From Marivirga harenae (lineage in GTDB: Bacteria > Bacteroidota > Bacteroidia > Cytophagales > Cyclobacteriaceae), in contig NZ_CP130565.1 of NCBI RefSeq assembly GCF_030534335.1, positions 3,431,501-3,495,500 on the forward strand: a stretch of 64,000 nt of DNA. Direction: 5' to 3'. Position 1 is the first letter of the stretch, and every line of letters starts with the position of its first letter. Positions 9,177-17,775 of this stretch are shown one piece after another. Under the pieces are notes generated by a model. It ran no database searches. It was given only the letters and a program-made list of their open reading frames with translations, and was not told where the DNA came from. The position numbers and the translations under genes are program-made.

Positions 9177-10016
9177 TTATAGAGTCTTAGCTTCTGTTTT
9201 CCATACTCTTGTTTTAGCAGTATAAGCTACATACTCTTCAAAATCTATGGGTTTGCGTCCGAGTATCTTCTCGACATCATGGGAAACAGTTTGATTAGCA
9301 GGATTACCAAGCACTTCTTTGAAGAGGTATCCAAATAGCCAGACGTAGGAAGAAGGTAAGCCAGCTGCAGTCATTCCTTCCTTAAACTCTTCAATTGAGA
9401 TGGGTTGATATTGAATTTTCCGTCCTAATCCGTTAGCTAAGATTTCCACTACTTCTTTAAAAGTTCTTTTTTGCGGGCCCGTAACTGTTATTGTTTGGCT
9501 GTTATAATGGTCATCTAGTAGTACTTTGGTCACCACATCGGCAATATCATTAACGTCCACAAACGGAATTTCTGCATCAGGCATTGGCAAAGCGACTACA
9601 CCTGACATTACAAAATCACGAAATGCCCCGTCACTGAAATTCTGGTTAAACCAAGATGCTCTTACCAAAGAATAGTTCAAGCCGGAATCCGCTACTATCT
9701 CTTCACATGCTTCTGCTTCAGATTCACCCTTTCCCGAAAGTAAAACTACCTTTTCAAGTCCTTCTATAAATGCTGCGTCAGTCAATTTTTTAATAGCCTC
9801 CTTGGCGCCAGGAACAGCCAAGTCTGGATAGTATACAATGTAGGCTCTATCCATTCCTTTTAATGCAGCAGCATAAGTAGAAGGATCGTCCCAATCAAAT
9901 ATAGGATTACCGTTTCTTGATCCCACTCTGACTTTATGTCCTAGTTCCTTAAGGTTTTTAACGACTCTTCACCCGGTTTTACCAGTGCCACCAATTACTA
10001 AAATTTTTTGTTTCAT
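9177..10016 (-). pseudogene. NmrA-type NAD(P)-binding oxidoreductase interrupted by one in-frame TGA
   Basis: The full frame begins at 10016 (MKQKILVIGGTGKTG) and would give 279 codons. Codon 16 (9971-9969) is TGA exactly where Arg or a similar residue follows the GGTGKTG nucleotide-binding loop. From codon 17 the frame is open to 9177 and reads RVVKNLKELGHKVRVGSRN, then a normal NmrA-like domain with VVLLSGKGESE and IPFVDVNDIADV. The intact downstream frame begins at Met 9926, but that product lacks the Rossmann loop and should not bind NAD(P). A single substitution such as CGA to TGA explains it, so this is a young pseudogene or a sequencing error. Confidence 0.85.
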
Positions 10017-10132
10017 ATTAATAAATTTTCTGTTTTGAAAATGATAATTACAATTACAAAAGCGACTAAAATACCCATCATCAAAATCGCTGGTTTTGGT
10101 AGGTGTATTATGTATTTCGTTTTGTTCATCAT
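10013..10132 (-). CDS. Small single-span membrane protein
   Basis: A 39-codon frame starting MMNKTKYIIHLPKP with one hydrophobic helix (ILMMGILVAFVIVIIIF) and a short tail ENLLI. Its stop overlaps the original start of the NmrA-type gene in an ATGA arrangement, which suggests translational coupling and supports a real gene. Nothing else identifies it. Its role, if any, would be linked to the broken oxidoreductase. Confidence 0.5.
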   Translation of the reverse strand: MMNKTKYIIHLPKPAILMMGILVAFVIVIIIFKTENLLI

Positions 10133-10396
10133 GTAAAGATCAGGGATTTGGATAGGCTAAATTTGACTGGCTACGACAACTACTTGGCTAATTAGGCCAA
10201 TACTATATTATTAACTATTTCATGGGTTTGAAATCCTTTTAGATTCTTATCATATTATTTAGCTTAATAATTACATGATTTGCGTTTCCATATCGTTTGT
10301 AATATGTAAATAAGACTTGAAAGAATGGGATGCATAAGCGCTCAAAGAAAGGAATGACCACCTTATTTAAAATGCTAAATGTAAGAGTCAATTTGA

Positions 10397-11425
10397 TCAT
10401 TCTATGGTTAATATGATCCGGTCTATAATATTTTTTGCGGTGGTAATCTGGGACAAATCTTTATATAAAGTCCCATCCTTCCCTGAATGATGACCATGAC
10501 CAACCAACTTCATGATTTTATGTGATTTACTAATTAATTCTTCCTGATTTACTATTGCTTCATATACCAAGGAGGGTTGTCCTACTTTTCCATCACCCGA
10601 ATAAATTTTATCATTAGGGAATTTGTCTTTACTGTAGTAATCATTCCAGTCGTATGATTGATTGACTTCGAGAAAAATTTTAAAATATGAGTGACTATTC
10701 AGATCACTTTTCACATTCACCACAAAATTGCTGGTGGGAGTTGCTCCCGACACTCCATCGAGATCAATCGGATTATCAATTGGTACATACAAACCATCAC
10801 TTGCTACAACACCTCTTTGGTGGGACCATCGAGGTAGTGCTTCAGGGCGTCTTTTAGTTGAAGCTTTCCACTCATCATCTTCCTTAACGCCATAATCAAA
10901 AGTACTTGAAGCAATCACCCGAGAGATATATAATGTTTCAATATAATTACCCAGTGTATCTTCAGCCCAAATGGCGAATAAAGGATACTGAAAGGCCGCT
11001 CCTTTTTTTAATTCCACACTAATTCGATGCTTACCAAGAGCCTTATCAACTTGAATAATTTGATAATTAAAGTTTTCTTCAGATTTTCCAGCTTGCTGAT
11101 TTCTTAGTGCGTTCCCATATGAATATAATGAATTGAGCACCGGCACCTCATGATACAAGCCTGTGGTCAATAATACAATCAGCAGTATGATTAGGGGCAC
11201 TTGAAACTTCTTGAATCTTGCTAGTCTTTTCCCAATTAGGTAATTTTTCATTGGTAATTTATTGTTTACCATATGAAAGAGAATGGCAAGCATAAATAAT
11301 AGCGCGAATACAGTATGTATTGATGCTATTCGTTTCTGGAAGGGTGTAAAATACATGATTAAACCAGTTCCGGTCAGGATAATTAAGGTTAGCAGTAAGG
11401 TCACCGCAAGAATTCTTCTATTCAT
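10397..11425 (-). CDS. Membrane protein with DUF2271-like extracytoplasmic domain
   Basis: A 342-residue protein. Three hydrophobic helices fill the first 95 residues (RILAVTLLLTLIILTGTGLI, ASIHTVFALLFMLAIL, VPLIILLIVLLTTGL), with histidines in the second. The rest is soluble and resembles DUF2271: YPLFAIWAEDTLGNYIETLY, RPEALPRWS and DGVSGATP. DUF2271 proteins often travel with FMN- and haem-linked membrane systems, so a redox role is possible but not shown. A His/Gly motif, GHGHHSG, lies near residue 309. Confidence 0.6.
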   Translation of the reverse strand: MNRRILAVTLLLTLIILTGTGLIMYFTPFQKRIASIHTVFALLFMLAILFHMVNNKLPMKNYLIGKRLARFKKFQVPLIILLIVLLTTGLYHEVPVLNSLYSYGNALRNQQAGKSEENFNYQIIQVDKALGKHRISVELKKGAAFQYPLFAIWAEDTLGNYIETLYISRVIASSTFDYGVKEDDEWKASTKRRPEALPRWSHQRGVVASDGLYVPIDNPIDLDGVSGATPTSNFVVNVKSDLNSHSYFKIFLEVNQSYDWNDYYSKDKFPNDKIYSGDGKVGQPSLVYEAIVNQEELISKSHKIMKLVGHGHHSGKDGTLYKDLSQITTAKNIIDRIILTIE

Positions 11426-11556
11426 GGCTAGCTAAGGATTAAATAGTGATGTGTTTACTTTATGGATAGTTCTGAATTAAGGACACTATTTCTTGATAAT
11501 TGGATTTGACTCAAATTCTTGTGTTTAAGTCTTCGTGCTTATATCACATGATTCCC

Positions 11557-11973
11557 TTACCCTTCACTTTTTTCAATTGCAAGGCGTAAAAACAAGACGG
11601 ATAAGGCAGCTGTCACAATGGCAAAAACCTTTTCAAAATTGCTAGGAGCTATAATATTCCCCACAGTATTCAGCATAAACATGACAAAAAGAAGCCACAT
11701 GGCGATCTTGCTAAAGCCTATCAATTTGCTGAAATTGACTTTTTTGGCTCGAATTAATACAAGCAATAGGATAAGAACTACTGCGGCCAGGGAGGCTATT
11801 TCAAAATTTAACAATTGCTGCCTCGTTTGCATTTTACCACCCCACAACAAATCGATAGGAGCATAGTCAAATCCCAGGATTCCAATTAAAATGGAAGCAT
11901 GAAATAGAATGAGAGTACAAACCATAAATAGAATGACCCTTACAGCTTGATCAAAACCTATTATTTTCTTCAT
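11557..11973 (-). CDS. Four-helix membrane protein of unknown function
   Basis: A 138-residue protein from the internal Met at 11973 (MKKIIGFDQAVRVILF); the frame extends 18 codons further upstream, but that extension (VHNVTRYYYFNTLNR) does not look native. Four hydrophobic segments span most of it. I recognise no family. It lies between the AraC regulator at 12245 and the DUF2271-like gene on the same strand. Confidence 0.65.
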   Translation of the reverse strand: MKKIIGFDQAVRVILFMVCTLILFHASILIGILGFDYAPIDLLWGGKMQTRQQLLNFEIASLAAVVLILLLVLIRAKKVNFSKLIGFSKIAMWLLFVMFMLNTVGNIIAPSNFEKVFAIVTAALSVLFLRLAIEKSEG

Positions 11974-12244
11974 GATGATTCTATTTAAAGTATTGAAGTA
12001 ATAGTACCGTGTCACATTATGAACCAAAAATGAGGAATAATAAGGTATCCTTCTTGACCTTAAATGACAATCATTTGACAGTTTAAGCCAAGCGCTATTT
12101 AAATGAAGAAATTTTACAGGCTCTATTCATTAAAACACTATTTATAGGCGTTCTGAATCCTGAATAAGAATCGAACTCAGCTTGTAGGTAAGAAGGTTAT
12201 TGAGTACAAAATCGTTGCTGCAAAAAAGTGCCTGGAAAAACTAT

Positions 12245-13231
12245 CTACACCTGCTTTCTGTATTCGATTGGTGTTACTCCCGTCCACCTTTTAAAGGCTC
12301 TATTAAAGGCACTTTGTTCGGAAAAACCCACCTGAAAGGCTACTTCTCCTATGGACTGCGGAGTGTTTTTTAATAAGCTTAGGGAAGTAGATTTCTGAAT
12401 ATCTTGTAAAAAAGCTCGAAAGCTCAGCCCTTTCTTCGAAAGTCTTCGGTTTAAAGTCCTTGTGCTCATCCCTAAGTGATCTGCAGCTTGGACAACACTC
12501 GGCACTCCGCTTGGTAATGCATCCTTCAAAAGCTGATGAAGGTCTTTAAGCATTTGATCTGAATTAGTTTGAATGTTAGATAATTCTTCATTCATTCTTT
12601 CCGTTAAAAAATGATTAATACTTCTATCCGCTTTAACAGTGGGCATATTTAAGTCCTCAGTCTTAAAAACTAAAAGGTTCGATTTGTCTTCCGAATAAAC
12701 TGGGCATTCAAAGTACTCCTTCAAAGAGTCTAAAGAGCTAACCTTATGCTTAAAATGCACTGAAACAGGACGTATTTCCTTATCCGTTACTTCATTTAGA
12801 ATTTTATTAAACATAATAAACCCTACTTCATTACCTATTTCATGGCCTTTTCGGCTAGTATCTCTGACAAGCTTTAGCACGCTAAGATTATCTCTATCTG
12901 AAATCTCCAGTGATCCCTGGTCCGTAATTAAAGTCATAAATCGCGAAGTACGATCAAGTACTTCCCGAGCCTTCCAACAAGTTTTCCAGGATAAGCCTAA
13001 AGTACCATAATCGTCAGCTGTCATTTGTGTACCTTGCATTACACTAAAATTGTCATCAAGATTATCAAAACACCATTCATATAAGTCATACAGAAGGCTG
13101 GCTGGAATGTACTTTGCATTGCTCTGTATTTCTCGGCTTTCTTCATGCCGTTTTATGATTTCATATGGGTCTCCCTGCGCTTCAGCTAAATTCCTTGCTT
13201 TTTTATAAATGCTGTAACTAACAAAATACAT
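12245..13231 (-). CDS. AraC-family regulator with arabinose-binding-type N-domain
   Basis: A 328-residue cytoplasmic regulator. The N-terminal 200 residues resemble the AraC_N/OruR-type domain with DDYGTLGLSWKTCWKARE. The C-terminal 100 residues form the AraC/XylS domain, with AADHLGMSTRTLNRRLSKKG as the first helix-turn-helix, AFQVGFSEQSAFNRAFKRW as the second and TGVTPIEYRK at the end. The three genes downstream on the same strand (11557, 10397 and the NmrA unit) are possible targets. Confidence 0.85.
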   Translation of the reverse strand: MYFVSYSIYKKARNLAEAQGDPYEIIKRHEESREIQSNAKYIPASLLYDLYEWCFDNLDDNFSVMQGTQMTADDYGTLGLSWKTCWKAREVLDRTSRFMTLITDQGSLEISDRDNLSVLKLVRDTSRKGHEIGNEVGFIMFNKILNEVTDKEIRPVSVHFKHKVSSLDSLKEYFECPVYSEDKSNLLVFKTEDLNMPTVKADRSINHFLTERMNEELSNIQTNSDQMLKDLHQLLKDALPSGVPSVVQAADHLGMSTRTLNRRLSKKGLSFRAFLQDIQKSTSLSLLKNTPQSIGEVAFQVGFSEQSAFNRAFKRWTGVTPIEYRKQV

Positions 13232-13551
13232 CTTGTGCTATCCATTAAACACAACAATAATACAATATTTTCACCTAACATTAACTTGAAAATATGCTTA
13301 AATGTTAATGTATGTAAGTCTCCAGACCTTTAAACTGGACGACTTCTATGTTCGTGCTTATTAAAAGTTCAATGAATTTGCATCTAGCTAATTTATAAGA
13401 TTTTGCGATATAGTATCCAATGAAAACGACTGAGTGTTCTTGTGATACGTATTCTAGAATTCTTACTTGAAGGGGCCACTGAATCCTTTTATTGGCTCAA
13501 TTCTCTGATCAATTAAATCAAAATTTGAAATAGCACCTGTACCATAAGGAG

Positions 13552-13596
13552 ACAAGAAACAAAATTACTTGTAAGAAGATTGGGTGTAGAAACTAG
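13552..13596 (+). pseudogene. 3' remnant of small Cys-protein gene, copy 3
   Basis: Forty-five bases matching the end of the genes at 2648 and 8776: the translation ends RNKITCKKIGCRN, followed by TAG and the conserved flank agatttctacattattatgg. No matching 5' part precedes it, so it is a truncated copy. Confidence 0.7.
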
Positions 13597-13638
13597 ATTT
13601 CTACATTATTATGGATTCAAAACAAATCAAAGTTTTTA

Positions 13639-13676
13639 GACGGCTGAAATTAAATGATTAAAGTCGTCTTTTTTTT
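13639..13676 (+). terminator. Terminator of the small-gene cassette
   Basis: GACGGCT (13639-13645) pairs with AGTCGTC (13662-13668), including one G-U pair, followed by eight T. The same GACGGCT element lies 3' of the copies at 2648 and 8776, so it is part of the repeated cassette. Confidence 0.65.
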
Positions 13677-13794
13677 AACGTTATAATCTCAATCCTCCTA
13701 AGCACAAAGTGTTCTTTTTGATTCTTTAGCATCGAATGTAGCTAATAATATTATTTAGTGAAGCAGTAAAATTGAATAAAAGCACCACTTTACG

Positions 13795-13893
13795 TCTAAA
13801 GATTTAGTTCATTCATCTAAAGCTACTTTTTTAATTAAACTAAAAGTGCTAGTTTAATAACTTATTTTAACTAAAACCTAAAAAATCATGCAT
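13795..13893 (+). repeat. Orphan leader of the small-gene cassette
   Basis: This stretch repeats the leaders before 2648 and 8776 (cgtctaaagatttagttc, catctaaagctacttt, aactaaaacctaaaaaatc) and reaches an ATG at the same place. The frame then reads ATG CAT TGA, so no protein follows. It is the 5' end of a fourth cassette whose coding part is lost. Confidence 0.7.
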
Positions 13894-13920
13894 TGAAACT
13901 TAAAAATTCCGAAGAGTGCC

Positions 13921-13963
13921 TTGTAATACATAAAATTCAAATAAGTAATTTTATGTATTACAA
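13921..13963. repeat. Perfect 17-bp inverted repeat upstream of defence trio
   Basis: TTGTAATACATAAAATT (13921-13937) and its exact complement AATTTTATGTATTACAA (13947-13963) flank a 9-nt spacer. There is no T tract, so it is not a standard terminator. It lies about 190 bp before the GHKL ATPase start and may be a control element or the end of an acquired segment. Confidence 0.8.
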
Positions 13964-14154
13964 ACTAATTATATCAATTTTCCTTAGGATATTTCACGTC
14001 AACGATCATACAGTTGAAATTCTAGCACTAAAACTCAATTAAATAACATTCAGTAAATGATAAACTGTTTTGTTTTTATTGGCCAGTGAGAATTACATTG
14101 TTTTGAAAGGTGAGAAACTATAACTACAATTGTATAACAGTTAACATCTAAATC

Positions 14155-15522
14155 ATGATTAATAGAAATACAGATGCTATAAAAGCTAGTCCTACTAAAG
14201 ATCTATTCATCACTATGTTGGTAAGAGATTTAACTCTTAGAGATGCCATTGGTGATTTGGTTGATAATTCTGTTGATGGGGCAAAGAGTATGAGAACTGA
14301 AGTATTAACAGAATCGAAAACTCTTGAACCTTCTTTAGTATACAAAGGATTAGAGATTTTCATTGTTGCAAACAAAAATGAGTTCTCAATCAAAGATAAC
14401 TGTGGTGGGATTGACGTAGCTACTGCACGAGAATACGCGTTTCGGTTTGGTAGAGCAAAAGGAAAACCAAACTCACCGCATTCGGTAGGTCAATTTGGAA
14501 TTGGCATGAAAAGAGCTTTGTTCAAGCTAGGAGACTCCTTTTCTGTGAAATCAAAAGCTGAAACATCTCAATTTGAAATGAATGTAAACGTTCCAGAATG
14601 GCAAAGAAATGAAGGGAATTGGGATTTTGAATTTTCTTCCAAAAAAGAGAATATTTTTATTGAAGAAAATGAGAGGGGTACTGAAATTGTAGTTAAAAAT
14701 CTTAATTCAGATGTACAAGAACAATTTGAAGATCCCTTATTTATGGGGAAATTAAGGGAGGAAATAGAATTAGAACATCTATACAACCTAAATAGAGGTT
14801 TAGTAATAAAAATCAATGGATTTAAGCTAAAAAATAGAAGTCTAGATTTGATTGAACATGATAAATTCAAATCTGCCAAATGGGAAAAATCCTATGAAGA
14901 TGGAATGAATGTTACTATTATCTCCGGAATTTCTAAAGATAGCAGTAAAGATGGTGGTTGGTATATTTTCTGCAATGAAAGGCTAATAGTTGGTCCAGAA
15001 CAAACTGAATTAACAGGTTGGACAGGAAGAGGAGGAGACGGTGGTCCTCATTATCATAGTCAATATAATAGATTTAGAGGCTATGTGTTTTTTGAGGCCG
15101 AAAATTCAGCGATTTTGCCATGGAATACTACTAAAAATGGAATGGATCGAGATTCACCCAGATTTAAACAAGTCCGTAGAAAGATGATTGAACAATTAAA
15201 AGTTGTCACAGCCTTTCTTAGCATTGTAAAAGCTGAACGTGAACAAGATAATAAAGACAGACCTTATGAAGAGATGTTGAATTCTGCATCTATTGTCTCA
15301 ATTTCAAAGTATAAAGAAACGAATTATGAGACTAAATTTACTTTTCCTAAAATTGAAGTCAACAAACCTAAGAAAATAAATGAGTCTAAAATCAGCTATT
15401 CTGTTCTTACTTCATATTTAAAAGACGTTAAAAAAGAATTAGGAGTATCAAAAGCTAATGAGGTTGGAGAACTGACATTCAAATATTTTTATGAATCAGA
15501 AATAGGTGATTACAATGAGTAG
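14155..15522 (+). CDS. GHKL (Hsp90/MORC-like) ATPase of a methylase-linked operon
   Basis: A 455-residue protein with a GHKL ATP-binding fold. The N box is DAIGDLVDNSVDGA (Asp37, Asn38), the G1 box IKDNCGGID, and the G2 lid VGQFGIGMKRALFKLG. The leading ASPTKDLFITMLVRDL resembles a group of stand-alone bacterial ATPases found with restriction-modification genes; GHKL/MORC ATPases in such operons are an established theme. Residues 230-340 look like the second (transducer) domain, with WYIFCNERLIVG and LPWNTTKNGMDRDSP. It is the first gene of a trio and its stop overlaps the apparent original start of the next gene (15515). Confidence 0.8.
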   Translation: MINRNTDAIKASPTKDLFITMLVRDLTLRDAIGDLVDNSVDGAKSMRTEVLTESKTLEPSLVYKGLEIFIVANKNEFSIKDNCGGIDVATAREYAFRFGRAKGKPNSPHSVGQFGIGMKRALFKLGDSFSVKSKAETSQFEMNVNVPEWQRNEGNWDFEFSSKKENIFIEENERGTEIVVKNLNSDVQEQFEDPLFMGKLREEIELEHLYNLNRGLVIKINGFKLKNRSLDLIEHDKFKSAKWEKSYEDGMNVTIISGISKDSSKDGGWYIFCNERLIVGPEQTELTGWTGRGGDGGPHYHSQYNRFRGYVFFEAENSAILPWNTTKNGMDRDSPRFKQVRRKMIEQLKVVTAFLSIVKAEREQDNKDRPYEEMLNSASIVSISKYKETNYETKFTFPKIEVNKPKKINESKISYSVLTSYLKDVKKELGVSKANEVGELTFKYFYESEIGDYNE

Positions 15523-15577
15523 GAGTTACTAAAGCATTAATTATGGTCTCAGACCAGCTAAAGCAGTAGAAAGAAAA

Positions 15578-16534
15578 ATGTTTTGTGAGCTAATACAAGA
15601 GTTATCAATTTTCAGAAATATCAAAGAGTACAGATATATAGGTCTTGGTTCAACTTACTTCACTGATTTCTCTCTTATTCACAAAATGTTAGGAATACAT
15701 AAAATGATTAGTATTGAAAAAGATGAGGAAAATAAGAATCGCTTCATTTTCAATAAGCCGTACTCATGCATTGAGATGAAATTCTCGAGTACTAATGAAG
15801 TCTTGCCAACATTGGACTGGAATGATCCATCGATTGTGTGGTTAGACTATGACCAGTCTTTAGATTTGAATATCCTAAAAGACATTGAAACCTGCACAGC
15901 AAATCTAAAAGAGACTAGTCTATTGTTAATGACAGTTCGAGCTCAACATTTTCAGCCACAAAACAAACCTGATTCAAATGATGAGTTGTGGAAAATGAGA
16001 TTAGATGATTTAGAATCGAAAATTGGTAGTGAGCGTGTACCCGCTGGTGTAACGGGGGAACACTTAAATCTGAAAAAGACTGCTGGTGTTTTTAGAGAAG
16101 TTATTACCAATGAAATTAATAAAGTCCTACGAGACATTAATGGTACTAATAAATCTGATTCTCCTGATTATCTTCATTACAAACAATTAGTTAATATTAC
16201 TTACCAAGATGGGGTGAAAATGCTGACTCTTGGTGGATTAATTTATTCTACTAAAGACGTGGCTCAATACACCAAATCTAAGATTGAAAGTTTAGATTTT
16301 GTTAGACTTTCAAAAGAGGCATTAGAAATAAAGACCCCCAATCTAACCTTCAGAGAGCTTCATATTCTTGATTCCGTTTTGCCTAATGGAATTGATTTAA
16401 AAACTGGGCATGTTATTAACACTAGTGGAACTGATGGTGAAAAAAACTTAAGTTCTATCATTCCAATCAGTGATATTAAAAAGTATGCTAAGATTTATAG
16501 ATATTTTCCGACATTTGCAGAATCCAATCTATAA
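15578..16534 (+). CDS. Putative methyltransferase-like protein, start region damaged
   Basis: The open frame from Met 15578 gives 318 residues. It has a Rossmann-like start, YRYIGLGSTYFTDF (glycine loop), then MISIEKDEENKNRF with an acidic residue at the expected ribose position, and IVWLDYDQSLD. It resembles proteins annotated as putative O-methyltransferases beside GHKL ATPases. The same frame extends upstream to an ATG at 15515 overlapping the previous gene, reading MSRSY, stop (TAA, 15530-15532), SINYGLRPAKAVERK. The RPAKAVERKM segment looks conserved from memory, so the true start was probably 15515. The current product would need reinitiation at 15578 and lacks 21 residues. Confidence 0.65.
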   Translation: MFCELIQELSIFRNIKEYRYIGLGSTYFTDFSLIHKMLGIHKMISIEKDEENKNRFIFNKPYSCIEMKFSSTNEVLPTLDWNDPSIVWLDYDQSLDLNILKDIETCTANLKETSLLLMTVRAQHFQPQNKPDSNDELWKMRLDDLESKIGSERVPAGVTGEHLNLKKTAGVFREVITNEINKVLRDINGTNKSDSPDYLHYKQLVNITYQDGVKMLTLGGLIYSTKDVAQYTKSKIESLDFVRLSKEALEIKTPNLTFRELHILDSVLPNGIDLKTGHVINTSGTDGEKNLSSIIPISDIKKYAKIYRYFPTFAESNL

Positions 16535-16545
16535 ATACAATTATA

Positions 16546-17766
16546 TTGCAAGGAATCAAATTTATCGACTTATTTGCTGGAGCAGGAGGCTTTAGTTTAG
16601 GGTTTGAAAAAGCAGGCTATGAATTGATTGCAGCTGTGGAAAAAGATGAATGGGCTTCTGAAACATTAAGAACTAATCATAAAAAAGGTGACATAATTCA
16701 AGGAGATATTGAAAGAATTTCTCCTGATTTAAGATTTAAAAATGCAGAGGTCATAATTGGAGGACCTCCATGTCAGGGATTTAGCATTGCAGGTCCTTCA
16801 AAAGATCCCAATGATCCTAGAAATTCCTTGTTTATGTATTTCGCTAAATGGGTAGATGAAATTAAACCCTTTCTGTTTGTTATGGAAAACGTTTCTGGAA
16901 TATTGACTAAGAGAAATGCTAGCGGGACTAAAATTATCGACATAATCCGTTCAACCTTTGAGAGTATAAATTATACTGTTAATATATGGAAACTTAATGC
17001 TGCTGACTATGGAGTACCACAGTCAAGAGACCGAGTTTTTATTGTAGGATCTAAAAATGGAGACATGATTTTGCCACCTCCTAGAACTCATGCTTTTACC
17101 ACATCCGATGATTCTTTGCTCTCACCCGTCACAGTGGGAGATGCACTCTTCGATTTACCTTGGATTTTAGCCAAGGAAGGGAAAGAGGTTCAAGATTACA
17201 CGTTGCCTACTTCTAATAAATATCAATCTTGGTGTAGAGCTGGTTCGGAAAAGGTCTACAACCATGTAGCGATGCAACATACAAGACGATTAATAGATAG
17301 GTTTAGAGAAATTCAGGCAGGAAATGAATTAGGAACATTGTCATCGGAATTACGAGTAAGACAAAGAAGCGGCAATGGAAAATTGTCAAAGTCTTTATAT
17401 AATTCTAATTATAGACATCTTGATGCTTCAAAAGTTTCTTATACTATTCCAGCATCATTTTATTCTAGTTTCATTCACCCAAATATACCCCGAAATTTGA
17501 CAGCTCGGGAAGCTGCAAGACTTCAGTCTTTCCCTGATAATTATATTTTCAAAGGAAAAAGGACGCTGGTCTCAAAGAAACTGCTTGAAAGAAATGGGAA
17601 AGAATACAAGGACTGCCTGTCTCAATATAATCAAGTTGGAAATGCAGTTCCTCCTTTGTTGGCTTATGCTATAGCTAAACATCTGTTAGAATATCTAATT
17701 ACATTAAATATTTCTAGTAAAAATGACTTCAATAATATAAGATCACAGGAATTAAGTATTGAATAA
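16546..17766 (+). CDS. DNA (cytosine-5) methyltransferase
   Basis: A 406-residue m5C methylase with all expected motifs: I (IDLFAGAGGFSLGF), IV with catalytic Cys (GGPPCQGFSIAG), VI (MENVSG), VIII (QSRDRVF), IX (LTAREAARLQSFPD) and X (NQVGNAVPPLLAYAIA). The target recognition region lies between VIII and IX, about residues 185-330. The recognised DNA site cannot be read by eye. The start is TTG 11 bp after the previous stop; no ATG is available. It is the third gene of the trio. An IS256 element sits just after its stop. It would protect host DNA if a linked nuclease activity exists. Confidence 0.93.
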   Translation: MQGIKFIDLFAGAGGFSLGFEKAGYELIAAVEKDEWASETLRTNHKKGDIIQGDIERISPDLRFKNAEVIIGGPPCQGFSIAGPSKDPNDPRNSLFMYFAKWVDEIKPFLFVMENVSGILTKRNASGTKIIDIIRSTFESINYTVNIWKLNAADYGVPQSRDRVFIVGSKNGDMILPPPRTHAFTTSDDSLLSPVTVGDALFDLPWILAKEGKEVQDYTLPTSNKYQSWCRAGSEKVYNHVAMQHTRRLIDRFREIQAGNELGTLSSELRVRQRSGNGKLSKSLYNSNYRHLDASKVSYTIPASFYSSFIHPNIPRNLTAREAARLQSFPDNYIFKGKRTLVSKKLLERNGKEYKDCLSQYNQVGNAVPPLLAYAIAKHLLEYLITLNISSKNDFNNIRSQELSIE

Positions 17767-17775
17767 TTTTTAAAA

